A stretch of 32,842 nt of DNA from JAAYCI01 sp964370195 (GTDB lineage Bacteria; Bacillota; Clostridia; Oscillospirales; Ruminococcaceae). Location of the stretch: assembly GCA_964370195.1 (NCBI GenBank), contig CAYJIH010000019.1, forward strand, positions 1 through 32,842. The letters run 5' to 3'. Both the position numbers and the translations under genes were made by a program. Below, piece after piece: positions 1 through 9,100 of the stretch (position 1 is its first letter; the number at the start of each line of letters is the position of its first letter). The notes below the pieces were generated by a model. It did not search any database and was not told where the DNA came from. It saw nothing but the letters and a program-made list of their open reading frames with translations.

Positions 1-137
1 AAGTCTTGCAGTTTAACCGCATACAGTTCGTCGTCCATTGAGATGTTGATGAAGACGATGATGAGGATAAACACCACAACACAGCCGATAGAAAGAAGCA
101 AAAGGGGCTTATTGAACTTTGTATACTTATAGTTCAT
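1..137 (-). CDS. N-terminus of a membrane-anchored protein (partial)
   Basis: Only the first 45 codons lie in the window; the gene continues past base 1. The protein starts MNYKYTKFNKPLL and runs into one strongly hydrophobic segment (about residues 10-31, LLLLSIGCVVVFILIIVFIN). A polar DDELYAVKLQD stretch follows, so this is a signal anchor with the next part outside the cell. ATG at 137 is preceded by AAGGAG; an in-frame ATG three codons upstream sits too close to that site. A good promoter lies at 186-214. N-termini of this kind are common in CACHE-type sensors, and sensor genes are adjacent, but the family cannot be told from this fragment. Confidence 0.6.
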   Translation of the reverse strand, partial: MNYKYTKFNKPLLLLSIGCVVVFILIIVFINISMDDELYAVKLQD

Positions 138-185
138 AAATATCATCGCTCCTTGGTGGATGCGTGAAAGCAGCCCTAAAAAGTG

Positions 186-214
186 GTTATACTATCGAAA
201 CATGGATGAAGAAA
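186..214 (-). promoter_or_regulatory. Promoter for the partial membrane protein
   Basis: On the minus strand, TTTCTT (209-214), a 17-base spacer and TATAAC (186-191) form a sigma-A-like promoter. It lies about 50 bases upstream of the ATG at 137. The rest of 138-381 shows no convincing gene. Confidence 0.45.
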
Positions 215-381
215 TTCCATATGAAAACAAGGAAACTATCCAATTTAAATATACTGCAAATAAAGGGAAGAAGCAACAAAAAGCGATAAATTCGGCAAAA
301 AACCTTATGGGGCTAGGCAAAGAAACGATAGAGACATTTTGATTGGTGAAAATACGATTATCGCTGCAGTTTCTAATGATT

Positions 382-1065
382 TTATGATAGGAATGCTTCA
401 CCCTTATGATGAATTGCTTTTGCAGGGCAATTTAAAAAGCAGTCCCCACATTCGTCACAGCGGTCTTGACGAATGGCAAACCCATTTGTGTCGTTTCGGA
501 TGGCCATAAAGGAGCATTTTTTTTCGCAAATACCGCAGCGAATGCACGCGTCTTTATCAATCCACAGGCCACGTGTGTGTATTTCGGCACCGCCGTAGGA
601 AAAATAGATGCGTTCTAATTTGTTGCCTCGGTGCTCTTTTTTGAAATCGTAGTCAAAAATGTCACCACGCGCCGATGTGATGCAAAACACAACCATGGCA
701 TTGTATTGTGCTTGGTCTTTGATGCAAAGGTCGAAAAGAGGGTTGTTTTTTGCTTTGATGTCTTCTAAGGAAACTTCTTGGGCAGTGCCGGTGAGGCGCA
801 TGGCGTAGCCACCACTAAACACAGGCATTCCCTGTTCGTCATGCTGCACAGCACTGTTTGCACATAGGCCGCATAAAGACAATTTTCCCGTTTGATTTAA
901 TTGCCGATAAAATCCCTTTGTGTACATGGTCATAAAGTAAAGGCCGTGTTCATCATAGGCGCGCAAGTGGGCAATTCTGGATTCTGGCTCGCCTGCCTCA
1001 TTGATAGTGGAAAACGTAAGGCAACCGATTTTGTCAAAGGCAGAATATATTTCTTGTATGGTCAT
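382..1065 (-). CDS. PNPOx-like split-barrel flavoprotein fused to a 2x[4Fe-4S] ferredoxin
   Basis: A 227-residue protein. Residues 1-150 resemble the pyridoxamine 5'-phosphate oxidase-like FMN-binding split barrel (start MTIQEIYSAFDKIGCLTFST, then ESRIAHLRAYDEHGLYFMT). The C-terminus carries two ferredoxin motifs, CIRCGICEKKC and CDECGDCFLNC, each CxxCxxCxxxC, so two [4Fe-4S] clusters are expected. Such fusions are frequent in anaerobic Firmicutes and are thought to be small redox proteins passing electrons between ferredoxin clusters and flavin; the substrate is unknown. I start at ATG 1065 because AGAGAGG lies just upstream; the frame stays open to a TTG at 1086. It stands alone, 100 bases downstream of the large GGDEF/EAL gene on the same strand. 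Residue-level flavin contacts were not checked. Confidence 0.8.
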   Translation of the reverse strand: MTIQEIYSAFDKIGCLTFSTINEAGEPESRIAHLRAYDEHGLYFMTMYTKGFYRQLNQTGKLSLCGLCANSAVQHDEQGMPVFSGGYAMRLTGTAQEVSLEDIKAKNNPLFDLCIKDQAQYNAMVVFCITSARGDIFDYDFKKEHRGNKLERIYFSYGGAEIHTRGLWIDKDACIRCGICEKKCSFMAIRNDTNGFAIRQDRCDECGDCFLNCPAKAIHHKGEAFLS

Positions 1066-1165
1066 GGCAGTGGCCTCTCTTTGCAAAAAGATGAATGTAT
1101 TTTGGGCCTTGTAATTTGTTTGAAAGAGTGGAATTATGCAGATAGAAATGATAAAGCCGTGTTGT

Positions 1166-4100
1166 TTATAGCAAATCGTTTTCGCTTTCCTTGTAGATGG
1201 TAAAGTGGTTTTTTCCGGTGTGCTTCATTTGGTACAGGGCATTGTCTGCTTTTTTGTATAAACCATTGAAATCAGTGCCATGTTCTGGATACAGTGCAAT
1301 GCCAACGCTGGCAGAAATAGACACACACATGCCGTCTTTTTCATATGTTTTGCAAAAAGCAGTGCAAATTTCTTGTGCTTTTCGTTCGATGAGTTCAAGT
1401 GTTTTATATTCTTTGATGAGTACAGAAAATTCATCGCCACCAATTCGGCCAATAATGTCTTTGTCGCGGAACATTTGTTTTAAAGAACTGCCAACTTCTT
1501 GTAGGCAAACATCACCCATAAGGTGCCCAAGGGTATCGTTTACGGCTTTAAAATTGTCTAAATCAATGATGAGAAAAGCGCATTGAATGTTTTTTCCTGC
1601 ATCGTCCAAATAGTGCTGGATATAGTGTTCGCTGGCCACCCGGTTGTAAACACCGGTCAATAGATCTGTTTCTGCTTTTTCTTTTAAATTTTGCACTTCT
1701 AAATAATGTGTTGTGATATCGGTCATTTTGCCCACGGTTCGGTATTTGATGCCGCTTGCGTCGGTAAAATGTTTGTAATTGCATAAATACCAAACAATTT
1801 CGCCACTTGGAAGTTTTACTTTCATCGATCTTTCTGTTTTGTCGAACGAGATGGGGCACGAAACGTCAGGGGGTAATTCTTTTGGTGGTTCGAAGAATAT
1901 TTCGTTTCGAATAGAAGAATCAAGATAGTTTTCGATCACATCGGGAATGTTTAGTCTGTTGGCGAAATTACGCGAGAAGCGCATGGTATTCTTTTTGAAA
2001 TCATAATCAAAAAATACATTGTCTGTTAATAATGCAATAAGCGAGTTGAAATGTTTTTCGTTTTGTAATTCCTCTGTTGTTTGGGCAAAAGAAGTGATGT
2101 CCATCAGAGAAAAATAAAGTTGTTTCTGCCCTTGTTCATTGATGGAAATTTTACCGCCAAACTGCACAACTCGATAGCTGTTTTGTTTGTGCACAAGCCT
2201 GCATACAAAGCTAAATTGGCCCGTATTTGCTTCTTTGGTAAAATAGTTAAGGGCGATGGCCTTGTCTTCTGGATGCAGTGTGTCTATGCCGCGGTTTTTG
2301 TATAAATCGCGCACTTCCTCTTTTGTGTAACCAATGAGGTCAAAGTATCCTTCGTTTGCTTCTACAATGGTGAAGTGTTCATCTGCTTTTGTGATTAAGA
2401 TGCCACAGGGGATAAACGAATTTGTAAATTTAGAATCGTTGATGTTATAGATAAGCGCAATGCCACATGTGTTTTCGGTTTGCGAATGCCGTGCTACCTT
2501 TTTCATAAGTTCACGGTAGGTATCTTCGAACTCTGAAACAGGCATGGGCCTTGCATAAACATAGCCTTGCACAGCATCGCAGTTCATGGTTGTAAGCATC
2601 TCAATTTGCTCTTTTGTTTCAATGCCTTCGGCTACAACATACATGCCTAAATTGTGGGCTAATTTTACAATGCCATCAATAAGCATGTCATCGCGTTTCA
2701 GTAGCCTGCCTTCCACAAAAAAGCTTCTGTCCATTTTTAATGTGTCTACATGTAAATTTTTAAGCATGGAAAGAGAGGAATAGCCGGAGCCAAAGTCATC
2801 AATGGCTGTTTTAAACCCGTATTGGTGCAATTTTGCGTACAGTGCTTCTAAGGCACCTTCGTTTTCTACTGCGGCAGATTCTGTTAGTTCTACCTCAATG
2901 GCATGATGTGGTATGCGGTATTGATCGGCTATTGCAGCAAGCTCTTCTGCAATGGTGGTGCTGTGTAAGTTTAGCCGCGAAAGGTTTACGGAAACGGGCA
3001 CAAGCCCATTTCCATTGTCGATCCAGCGCCGAATGATGAGGCAAACATGCTCGAAAATATACCGGTCAAGCTCCACAATGAAGCCATTTTTTTCAAATAA
3101 TGGAATAAAGTCCCCGGGGAAGACGATAGAACCATCGGGCTCTATCCAGCGCACCAGTGCTTCCGCGCCCACAAGTTCGCTTCCATGCACGCTGAATTTT
3201 GGCTGTAGGTACACCTCGAATTCTTCGTTTTCTAGGGAAGACCTCATTTTGTTTGTAATTTCAGCATCTTTTACCATTTTTTGTTTTAATAAATCATCGT
3301 AGTCACATAAAGCTTGTCCTGTGGTTCCCTTTGCTGTTTTATGTGCCAATGTAACTTTATTGATGATGTTATCTACATCTGTTTCGCCAAGTTCAATATG
3401 ATACCGCCCACATTTGAATGTGGCGTTGTGGTCAATCAGTTCCGGAATCACCTCGTCATGGTAAGCGATGCATTCGGAAATGAGCGTGTCGATATCGTCT
3501 AAAAAATGATTGCCGGAAAACAGTGCGAATTTGTCGGCGCCAATTCTTGAAAAAATCAAAGTGGGCTCTTGTAATCTGTCGGCAAAGCCCTTCATGGATT
3601 TTAAAACATGATCGCCCATTTCGTAGCCATACATTTCGTTGATTACTTTAAATTTTTCAATATCACAAATAGCAATAGCGTATGGTTTGTTTTTGTTTTT
3701 CGTTAAAACATGGCCCATATCTTTTTTCAGTTTTTCCATATTGGGCAATCCGGTTAGTGAATCGTAATAAGCTGTTTTTACAAGCAATCTTACAGAGCGG
3801 CGCTGAGAAAGCCAGATGTACACAACTAAAAACACCAAAAACAAATAAATTCCAAGAAAGATGGTTTGCAGCTGGTCAACTGCTGTGGAAAGTTCGCTGC
3901 TGATGGCTTCTGTTTCTACGTTGAGCGCCAAGGACCAATTCGTCATGCTGATGGGCATGTAAACCATCACCTTCGAAACACCGTAGTAATCATAGTAAAA
4001 GCTACCGCTTTCGTTATTTATGATATCGTTTTGGGCGTTGGTAACGTTGTCAATGCCCATTTCTGTCATGTCGCCCTCGGGGATTTGTTCGCGGCCTTCG

Positions 4101-4717
4101 TGGTTTTCGCTTGTGGAAAAAATAAAGTTTAAGTTGCTATCCACGATAAACACATCACCTGTTCCGTATGTTACACTGCCGGGCGTTTCAAGCAAAGTGT
4201 TTATAGAGAATTCGCTTAATAAAACAGCAGTGGTGTTGCCGGCTTCAATAATGGGCGCAGAAACATCAAAAACAAAAGTGCCGGTGGTGGCAGATATATG
4301 CGGATCGGTGATGAAAACTTCGTTCTCTAAAGCGCTAAGAAAAGACGCATTATCAGAAAAATCATAAGGGGTGCCTGAGAGCGAGGTGCCGTTTCCCTCA
4401 AGGTCGACATAATATAAGTTGTCAAATTCCTCTGATTGCGACTGTGAGCGCAAAAACTCAATTGCCGTTTCTTCGGTAACATGGGCATTGGCAGCGTATT
4501 GCGCAAGAAGGGAAAGGTCCTCTTCCGCTTCTTCCATTGCGTTTTCTAAAATATATTCCTGCTGTGCACCAATTTTCTCCATTTCCCGAATGGTAGCATT
4601 CACAACAACATCTTTTACAGCAATTTGAAACCAGTAGCCAAGCAAGGCCAAGATGAGGGTTACACCAACCACACTGGCCACTGTAAATGATTTTGGTTTT
4701 TGTTTTGCTTTATCCAT
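1166..4717 (-). CDS. Membrane cyclic di-GMP enzyme: CACHE-GGDEF-EAL-PAS-PAS-GGDEF
   Basis: 1183 residues. TM1 is about residues 11-31, an extracellular double-CACHE-like sensor about 35-280, and TM2 about 286-304. The first GGDEF domain (about 310-480) is degenerate: its signature reads GADKF at 393-397 and it has no RxxD I-site. The EAL domain (about 490-740) keeps EALVRW (E519), VNLS, ELTES, DDFGSGYSS, LKMDRSF, AEGIE and QGY, so phosphodiesterase activity is likely. Two PAS-like domains follow (about 760-880 and 895-1005). The second GGDEF domain (about 1015-1175) has intact RIGGDEF (1091-1097) and RDKD (1084-1087), the product-inhibition I-site five residues upstream. The protein should therefore both break and make c-di-GMP. 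ATG at 4717 has GGGAAGG nine bases upstream; an in-frame ATG at 4840 would add 41 basic, low-complexity residues and is less likely. Confidence 0.88.
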   Translation of the reverse strand: MDKAKQKPKSFTVASVVGVTLILALLGYWFQIAVKDVVVNATIREMEKIGAQQEYILENAMEEAEEDLSLLAQYAANAHVTEETAIEFLRSQSQSEEFDNLYYVDLEGNGTSLSGTPYDFSDNASFLSALENEVFITDPHISATTGTFVFDVSAPIIEAGNTTAVLLSEFSINTLLETPGSVTYGTGDVFIVDSNLNFIFSTSENHEGREQIPEGDMTEMGIDNVTNAQNDIINNESGSFYYDYYGVSKVMVYMPISMTNWSLALNVETEAISSELSTAVDQLQTIFLGIYLFLVFLVVYIWLSQRRSVRLLVKTAYYDSLTGLPNMEKLKKDMGHVLTKNKNKPYAIAICDIEKFKVINEMYGYEMGDHVLKSMKGFADRLQEPTLIFSRIGADKFALFSGNHFLDDIDTLISECIAYHDEVIPELIDHNATFKCGRYHIELGETDVDNIINKVTLAHKTAKGTTGQALCDYDDLLKQKMVKDAEITNKMRSSLENEEFEVYLQPKFSVHGSELVGAEALVRWIEPDGSIVFPGDFIPLFEKNGFIVELDRYIFEHVCLIIRRWIDNGNGLVPVSVNLSRLNLHSTTIAEELAAIADQYRIPHHAIEVELTESAAVENEGALEALYAKLHQYGFKTAIDDFGSGYSSLSMLKNLHVDTLKMDRSFFVEGRLLKRDDMLIDGIVKLAHNLGMYVVAEGIETKEQIEMLTTMNCDAVQGYVYARPMPVSEFEDTYRELMKKVARHSQTENTCGIALIYNINDSKFTNSFIPCGILITKADEHFTIVEANEGYFDLIGYTKEEVRDLYKNRGIDTLHPEDKAIALNYFTKEANTGQFSFVCRLVHKQNSYRVVQFGGKISINEQGQKQLYFSLMDITSFAQTTEELQNEKHFNSLIALLTDNVFFDYDFKKNTMRFSRNFANRLNIPDVIENYLDSSIRNEIFFEPPKELPPDVSCPISFDKTERSMKVKLPSGEIVWYLCNYKHFTDASGIKYRTVGKMTDITTHYLEVQNLKEKAETDLLTGVYNRVASEHYIQHYLDDAGKNIQCAFLIIDLDNFKAVNDTLGHLMGDVCLQEVGSSLKQMFRDKDIIGRIGGDEFSVLIKEYKTLELIERKAQEICTAFCKTYEKDGMCVSISASVGIALYPEHGTDFNGLYKKADNALYQMKHTGKNHFTIYKESENDLL

Positions 4718-4861
4718 AAAGGCCGCCTTCCCATGTTGCTTTCGTTTATAAGTTGTGAGACTGCATCGCACTTCATTTTTGCAGCACTTAGCGGTTTCTT
4801 GCCGCCTTGCGTTTTTGGCATTTTTGGTGGTTATGAACATGCCTTTTACCTTCTATGTTTA

Positions 4862-4890
4862 ATTTTACTGCATAAAAAAATGAAAAGCAA
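4862..4890 (-). promoter_or_regulatory. Promoter of the GGDEF/EAL gene
   Basis: Minus strand: TTGCTT (4885-4890), 17-base spacer, TAAAAT (4862-4867). It leaves a leader of roughly 140 bases before ATG 4717. That leader contains GGCGG-AAGAAA-CCGC, and GGCGG occurs again beside the ribosome binding site. Confidence 0.5.
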
Positions 4891-4978
4891 GCGGTGGAAA
4901 TGGTGAAAGAACGTATGGTGAAGCCAAAATGGTATTTAATGGAAATATATTTATATTGGGGTGGGAAGTGAATGGTGA

Positions 4979-5007
4979 TTGTGTTAGGGCATTTTTTATG
5001 GTATATT
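4979..5007 (+). promoter_or_regulatory. Promoter of the HD-GYP / hybrid kinase operon
   Basis: TTGTGT (4979-4984), 17 bases, TATATT (5002-5007), 48 bases before ATG 5055. With the minus-strand promoter at 4862-4890 it makes the 337-base gap 4718-5054 a divergent control region. Nothing else was recognised there. Confidence 0.45.
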
Positions 5008-5054
5008 TATAAAAAATGTATGAAATGTATACAAATTGTCATGGAGGCATTTTT

Positions 5055-6128
5055 ATGGGGAAAGGCGGAAAATTAAAAGTTGTTATTATCGACGATAACA
5101 TCACCAACTTAAGTATTGCGCGCAAAGCGCTGTGTGAAGAGTATCATGTGGTGTTGTTTAAAGATGGCGCTATGGCCATTGATGAGCTTCCAAATATCAA
5201 CCCGGACCTTATCTTGCTAGACGTTGAGATGCCAGGGCTAAGCGGCTTTGATGTGATTCGAGTGATAAAGGAAGAAATGCAGGAACCTTACTGTAGCATT
5301 CCTGTTATTTTTCTTACGGCAAAGGATGATAGCGACAGTGAGTATAAAGGGCTTGCCCTTGGCGCAGTGGATTATGTAAGCAAACCATTTTCGCCGGTGC
5401 TTCTTAAAAAAAGGGTGGAGCTGCATGTGAAGCTGCACAGCTACAGCACAAATTTAGAGAACTTGGTAAAAGAAAAAACATCGCATATTGAAGAGCTTCA
5501 ATATGCGATTGTATACGCTTTATCGGAAATGGTGGAGCGCAGAGACAGCGGCACGGGCAAACATATTATGCGAACAAGCCAGTATTTAAAACGGTTATTG
5601 CAACAGGCGCTTTTAGAAGGGGTTTATGCAGACAGCCTTTGCGGTGTGGATGTGGATCTGTATGGCCATGCTTCGCAGATGCACGATGTGGGTAAAATTT
5701 GTATTTCAGACCAAATTCTTTTAAAAAAGGGCGCCCTAACAGAAGATGAGTTTGAAATTATGAAAACACACACCACGTATGGCGGGGAAATTATACGCTC
5801 GGCCATTAAAGATGTGCGTGAAGTGGCATTTTTAGAGGTGGCAGAAATATTTGCCGTTTTTCACCATGAAAAATGGAACGGTACCGGTTATCCACAGAAA
5901 TTGAAAGGGGAGGAAATCCCCATTGGGGGTCGGCTGATGGCCATTGTGGATGCATACGATGCCATCACCTCAGAGCGGCCGTATAAAAAGGCGAAACCAC
6001 ATGAAGAGGCTGTGGAGATTATCCGGGCCGACAGTGGCTCTCATTTCGACCCTGTGCTTGTGCAGTGCTTTTTGGCAGTGGAGGGCTCGTTTGAAGAAAT
6101 TGGCTACTTATATAGAGATGATGCGTGA
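5055..6128 (+). CDS. Response regulator with HD-GYP cyclic di-GMP phosphodiesterase output
   Basis: 357 residues. The N-terminal receiver (about 7-125) has the acidic pocket IIDDN, phosphoacceptor D56 in LLLDVEMP, the T/A switch region FLTAKDD, and K110 in SKPFSP. A short helical linker leads to an HD-GYP domain (about 150-345) with MHDVGK (H210-D211), FHHEKWNGTGYP at 269-280 and RLMAIVDAYDAITSERPY. These are the metal and substrate motifs of HD-GYP enzymes that hydrolyse c-di-GMP to pGpG/GMP. The domain order is that of RpfG-type regulators. ATG 5055 has GGAGG eight bases upstream; the frame is open 13 codons further without a better site. The hybrid kinase gene begins 31 bases downstream and probably phosphorylates D56 through its HPt domain. 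DNA-binding domains are absent, so output is enzymatic. Confidence 0.9.
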   Translation: MGKGGKLKVVIIDDNITNLSIARKALCEEYHVVLFKDGAMAIDELPNINPDLILLDVEMPGLSGFDVIRVIKEEMQEPYCSIPVIFLTAKDDSDSEYKGLALGAVDYVSKPFSPVLLKKRVELHVKLHSYSTNLENLVKEKTSHIEELQYAIVYALSEMVERRDSGTGKHIMRTSQYLKRLLQQALLEGVYADSLCGVDVDLYGHASQMHDVGKICISDQILLKKGALTEDEFEIMKTHTTYGGEIIRSAIKDVREVAFLEVAEIFAVFHHEKWNGTGYPQKLKGEEIPIGGRLMAIVDAYDAITSERPYKKAKPHEEAVEIIRADSGSHFDPVLVQCFLAVEGSFEEIGYLYRDDA

Positions 6129-6159
6129 GTAATAATTTTTGTCAACGGGGGTTGTTGTT

Positions 6160-9100
6160 ATGGCGCACACCGAAAAAATTACAACAGAACATCTTTTAGA
6201 GGCTATTTCCATCACCGATATTGGGGTGTGGATATGGAATTTACAAACAGACCATGTGTTGTACAGCGAAGAATGGGCCAGAATTGTGGGGCATGAGAGA
6301 GAAACGCTTCGCTGCCATGTTTCTACGTGGGAATCGATGCTTTTACCAAGCGATTTGGAATTTGCATCCAGCCGTGTAGATCGGTATTTGGCAGGCGAAT
6401 TGCCCATTTACGAAGCGGAATTTCGTATGGTAAGAAAAGATGGGACGATTATTTGGGGGCATGACAAGGGGCGTGTAACACAGTATAGTGAAGATGGCCG
6501 GCCCCTCATTCTTTGCGGTGTGCTGCAAGACATTACAAATATTAAGCTTACAGAGGCAAAACTGCGCGAAAGAACGGAAATTTTAAATTTAGCCATAGAA
6601 GTAGCCGAATTTGGCACGTGGGATTGGAATTTGGAAAAAAATGTTGTTTCCTACAACGACGAATATCTTAAGATGTTGGGATACACACAAGAGGAAATTA
6701 CAGGGACGATAGAAGAGTGGGAGGAGATGAACCACCCGGACGATCTTCCGAAAATATCGAAGATGCTAGACGATTTTACAATGGGTGTAATTCCTACATA
6801 TGAGTGCGAAACACGGATGCGCCACAAAAATGGGCGTTATATTTGGACACGTGATGTGGGGCGAATTGTGGCAAAAGATGAGGCGGGGAAAGCCACACGT
6901 GTTATAGGTGGGCACCTCAACATTGATGGCTTAAAAAACTCTAAAAGAAAGCTGGAAATTACGCTCAATGAGCTGGAAAATCATCAGCTGCATCTTGAAC
7001 AGCAAATCGAGGAACGTACAAAAGCTTTGTTAGAGCAAGACCGCCTGCTGTTAACGGTGAATGAAATTGCAAGAAAATTGCTGACTTTGGACAAAGAAAA
7101 AGACTTTGACCATATACTAACAGATTGCTTAAAAAGTTTGGCCATCGCCTATGGTGTGCCGGAAATTGTGCTGTGGAAATGTATAACAGTTGGGGGAAAA
7201 AAATATATTTATATCGAGCATGCTTACAAAGATGGGCAGGAGCTTATTTTTGACACAAGAGACATGCCGAAATTTTTGGAAAACTTGCAAGACGATGGCA
7301 ATATTTTGTCGATGAAGCCGGATGGGAATGTTGTAATACGGTATTGGAAGCTGAAAAAAGAGTTTCGCAGCAAGGTGGAAACGGAAAAAACAACAGCAGA
7401 TTTTATGTTGGCCATTCCCGATTCTTTTGCAGATTACCTTGTGGAAAATTTTACAAACAACCGGTCTTTGCTGCTTTCATCTATTTATATATACAGCAAC
7501 CTTTTTGGTTTTATTTCCATTGGTAGCGACAAAAACGAAATGGTTTTTTCGGAAGCGCAAGAAAATATGCTGATGGTAAGTGGAAGGCTGTTTGCCAATG
7601 CACAGAAAAAGCATGAAATGGATGAACAGTTGCGGCAAGCGCACGAAGAGGCATTGCTAAGCTCGCAAGCGAAAAGTAATTTTTTGGCGAATATGAGCCA
7701 TGAAATTCGCACACCCATGAATGCCATTCTTGGTATGGCCGAAATTGTGTCGCGCGAAAGTGCAGGCCGGGCGGCGGAAGAATACGCATTAGAAATAAAA
7801 AATGCCAGCGAAAGCTTGCTGGCTATTATCAACGATATTTTGGATATTTCCAAAATTGAATCGGGCAAGCTGGAAATTATTGAAGTGGAATATTTCATTA
7901 CGTCACTGCTTAATGACGTGATTGGCTTAACAAAAGTGCGCCTTGAAAATAAACCCATTATTTTCACAACATTCATTGACTGCGAAATTCCCGCAAAGTT
8001 GCACGGGGATGAAATTCGCATCAAGCAAATTTTGCTTAATTTGCTTAGCAATGCGGTTAAATTTACAAAAAAAGGAAATATCCATTTTAGTGTATCGTGC
8101 GAGCGTTCAAACGAAGAAGCGGTTATTTTGTTTGAAGTAAGCGATACGGGCACCGGAATTCGGCAAGAGGACATGGACAAGCTGTTTATGCAGTTCGAAC
8201 AAGTGGACACAACGAGAAACCGCAACATCGAAGGGACCGGGCTGGGCCTTGCCATTACAAAACAATTGTGTGAAATGATGGGCGGTTCTATTGCAGTAAG
8301 CAGCACCCTTGGTGCTGGGTCTACTTTTACGATTACAATACCACAGCGGATTTTGCAGTATGTGCCCATTACGGTGTTGCACGAAGAAAAAAGCGCACTT
8401 TTGTATGAAGCGCGTGAGCTGCATGCAAGCTCTATACAAAAGTCTATCCAAAACCTTGGCGCCACATGCACTGTGTGCACAAATCAAGCAGACCTTTTAG
8501 GGTGTGTTGAACAACAGTCGTTCGATTATTTGTTTACACCGGCTGTGCATTTATCGAAAATACGGGCGATTAAAGAAACGATGGGCCTAAATGTGCAAAT
8601 CGTATTGTTGGCAGAGCCTGGAGATTTAACAGTGTATCGAGATGTGAAAACGGTACATTTGCCGGTGAACTGTTTGCAGCTATCACAAGTGTTTGGTAAT
8701 CTTGCCGTTGCAGGGCATGAAACATCGGAAACAAACCATTTTATTGCCCCAGAGGCGAAGGTGTTGGTGGTGGATGACAATCATGTGAACCTTATGGTGG
8801 CAAAAGGGCTGTTGGCACCATACAAATTTAATATTGAAACGGCCACAAATGGCTTGATGGCCGTGGAGATGGTGAAAAACAACACGTATGACCTTGTGTT
8901 TATGGATCACATGATGCCGGAAATGGATGGTGTAGACGCCACGGCTGAAATACGAAAATTGCCGGGAGAATATTTTGTTCAACTTCCAATTGTTGCGTTG
9001 ACAGCCAATGCCATTGTGGGGGCAAGGGAGTTGTTTTGCAAAGAGGGTATGAATGATTTTTTGGCAAAACCGATTGAAGTGCAAAAATTGAACGAAATTC

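Noticed and set aside
160..342. 60-codon frame on the plus strand and an overlapping 69-codon frame on the minus strand
   Set aside because: The plus frame starts inside a likely minus-strand promoter, lacks a ribosome binding site and shows no family resemblance. The minus frame is equally unsupported.
7485..8480. 331-codon minus-strand frame
   Set aside because: Shadow of the hybrid kinase; that gene has clear conserved motifs in the plus frame across the whole stretch.
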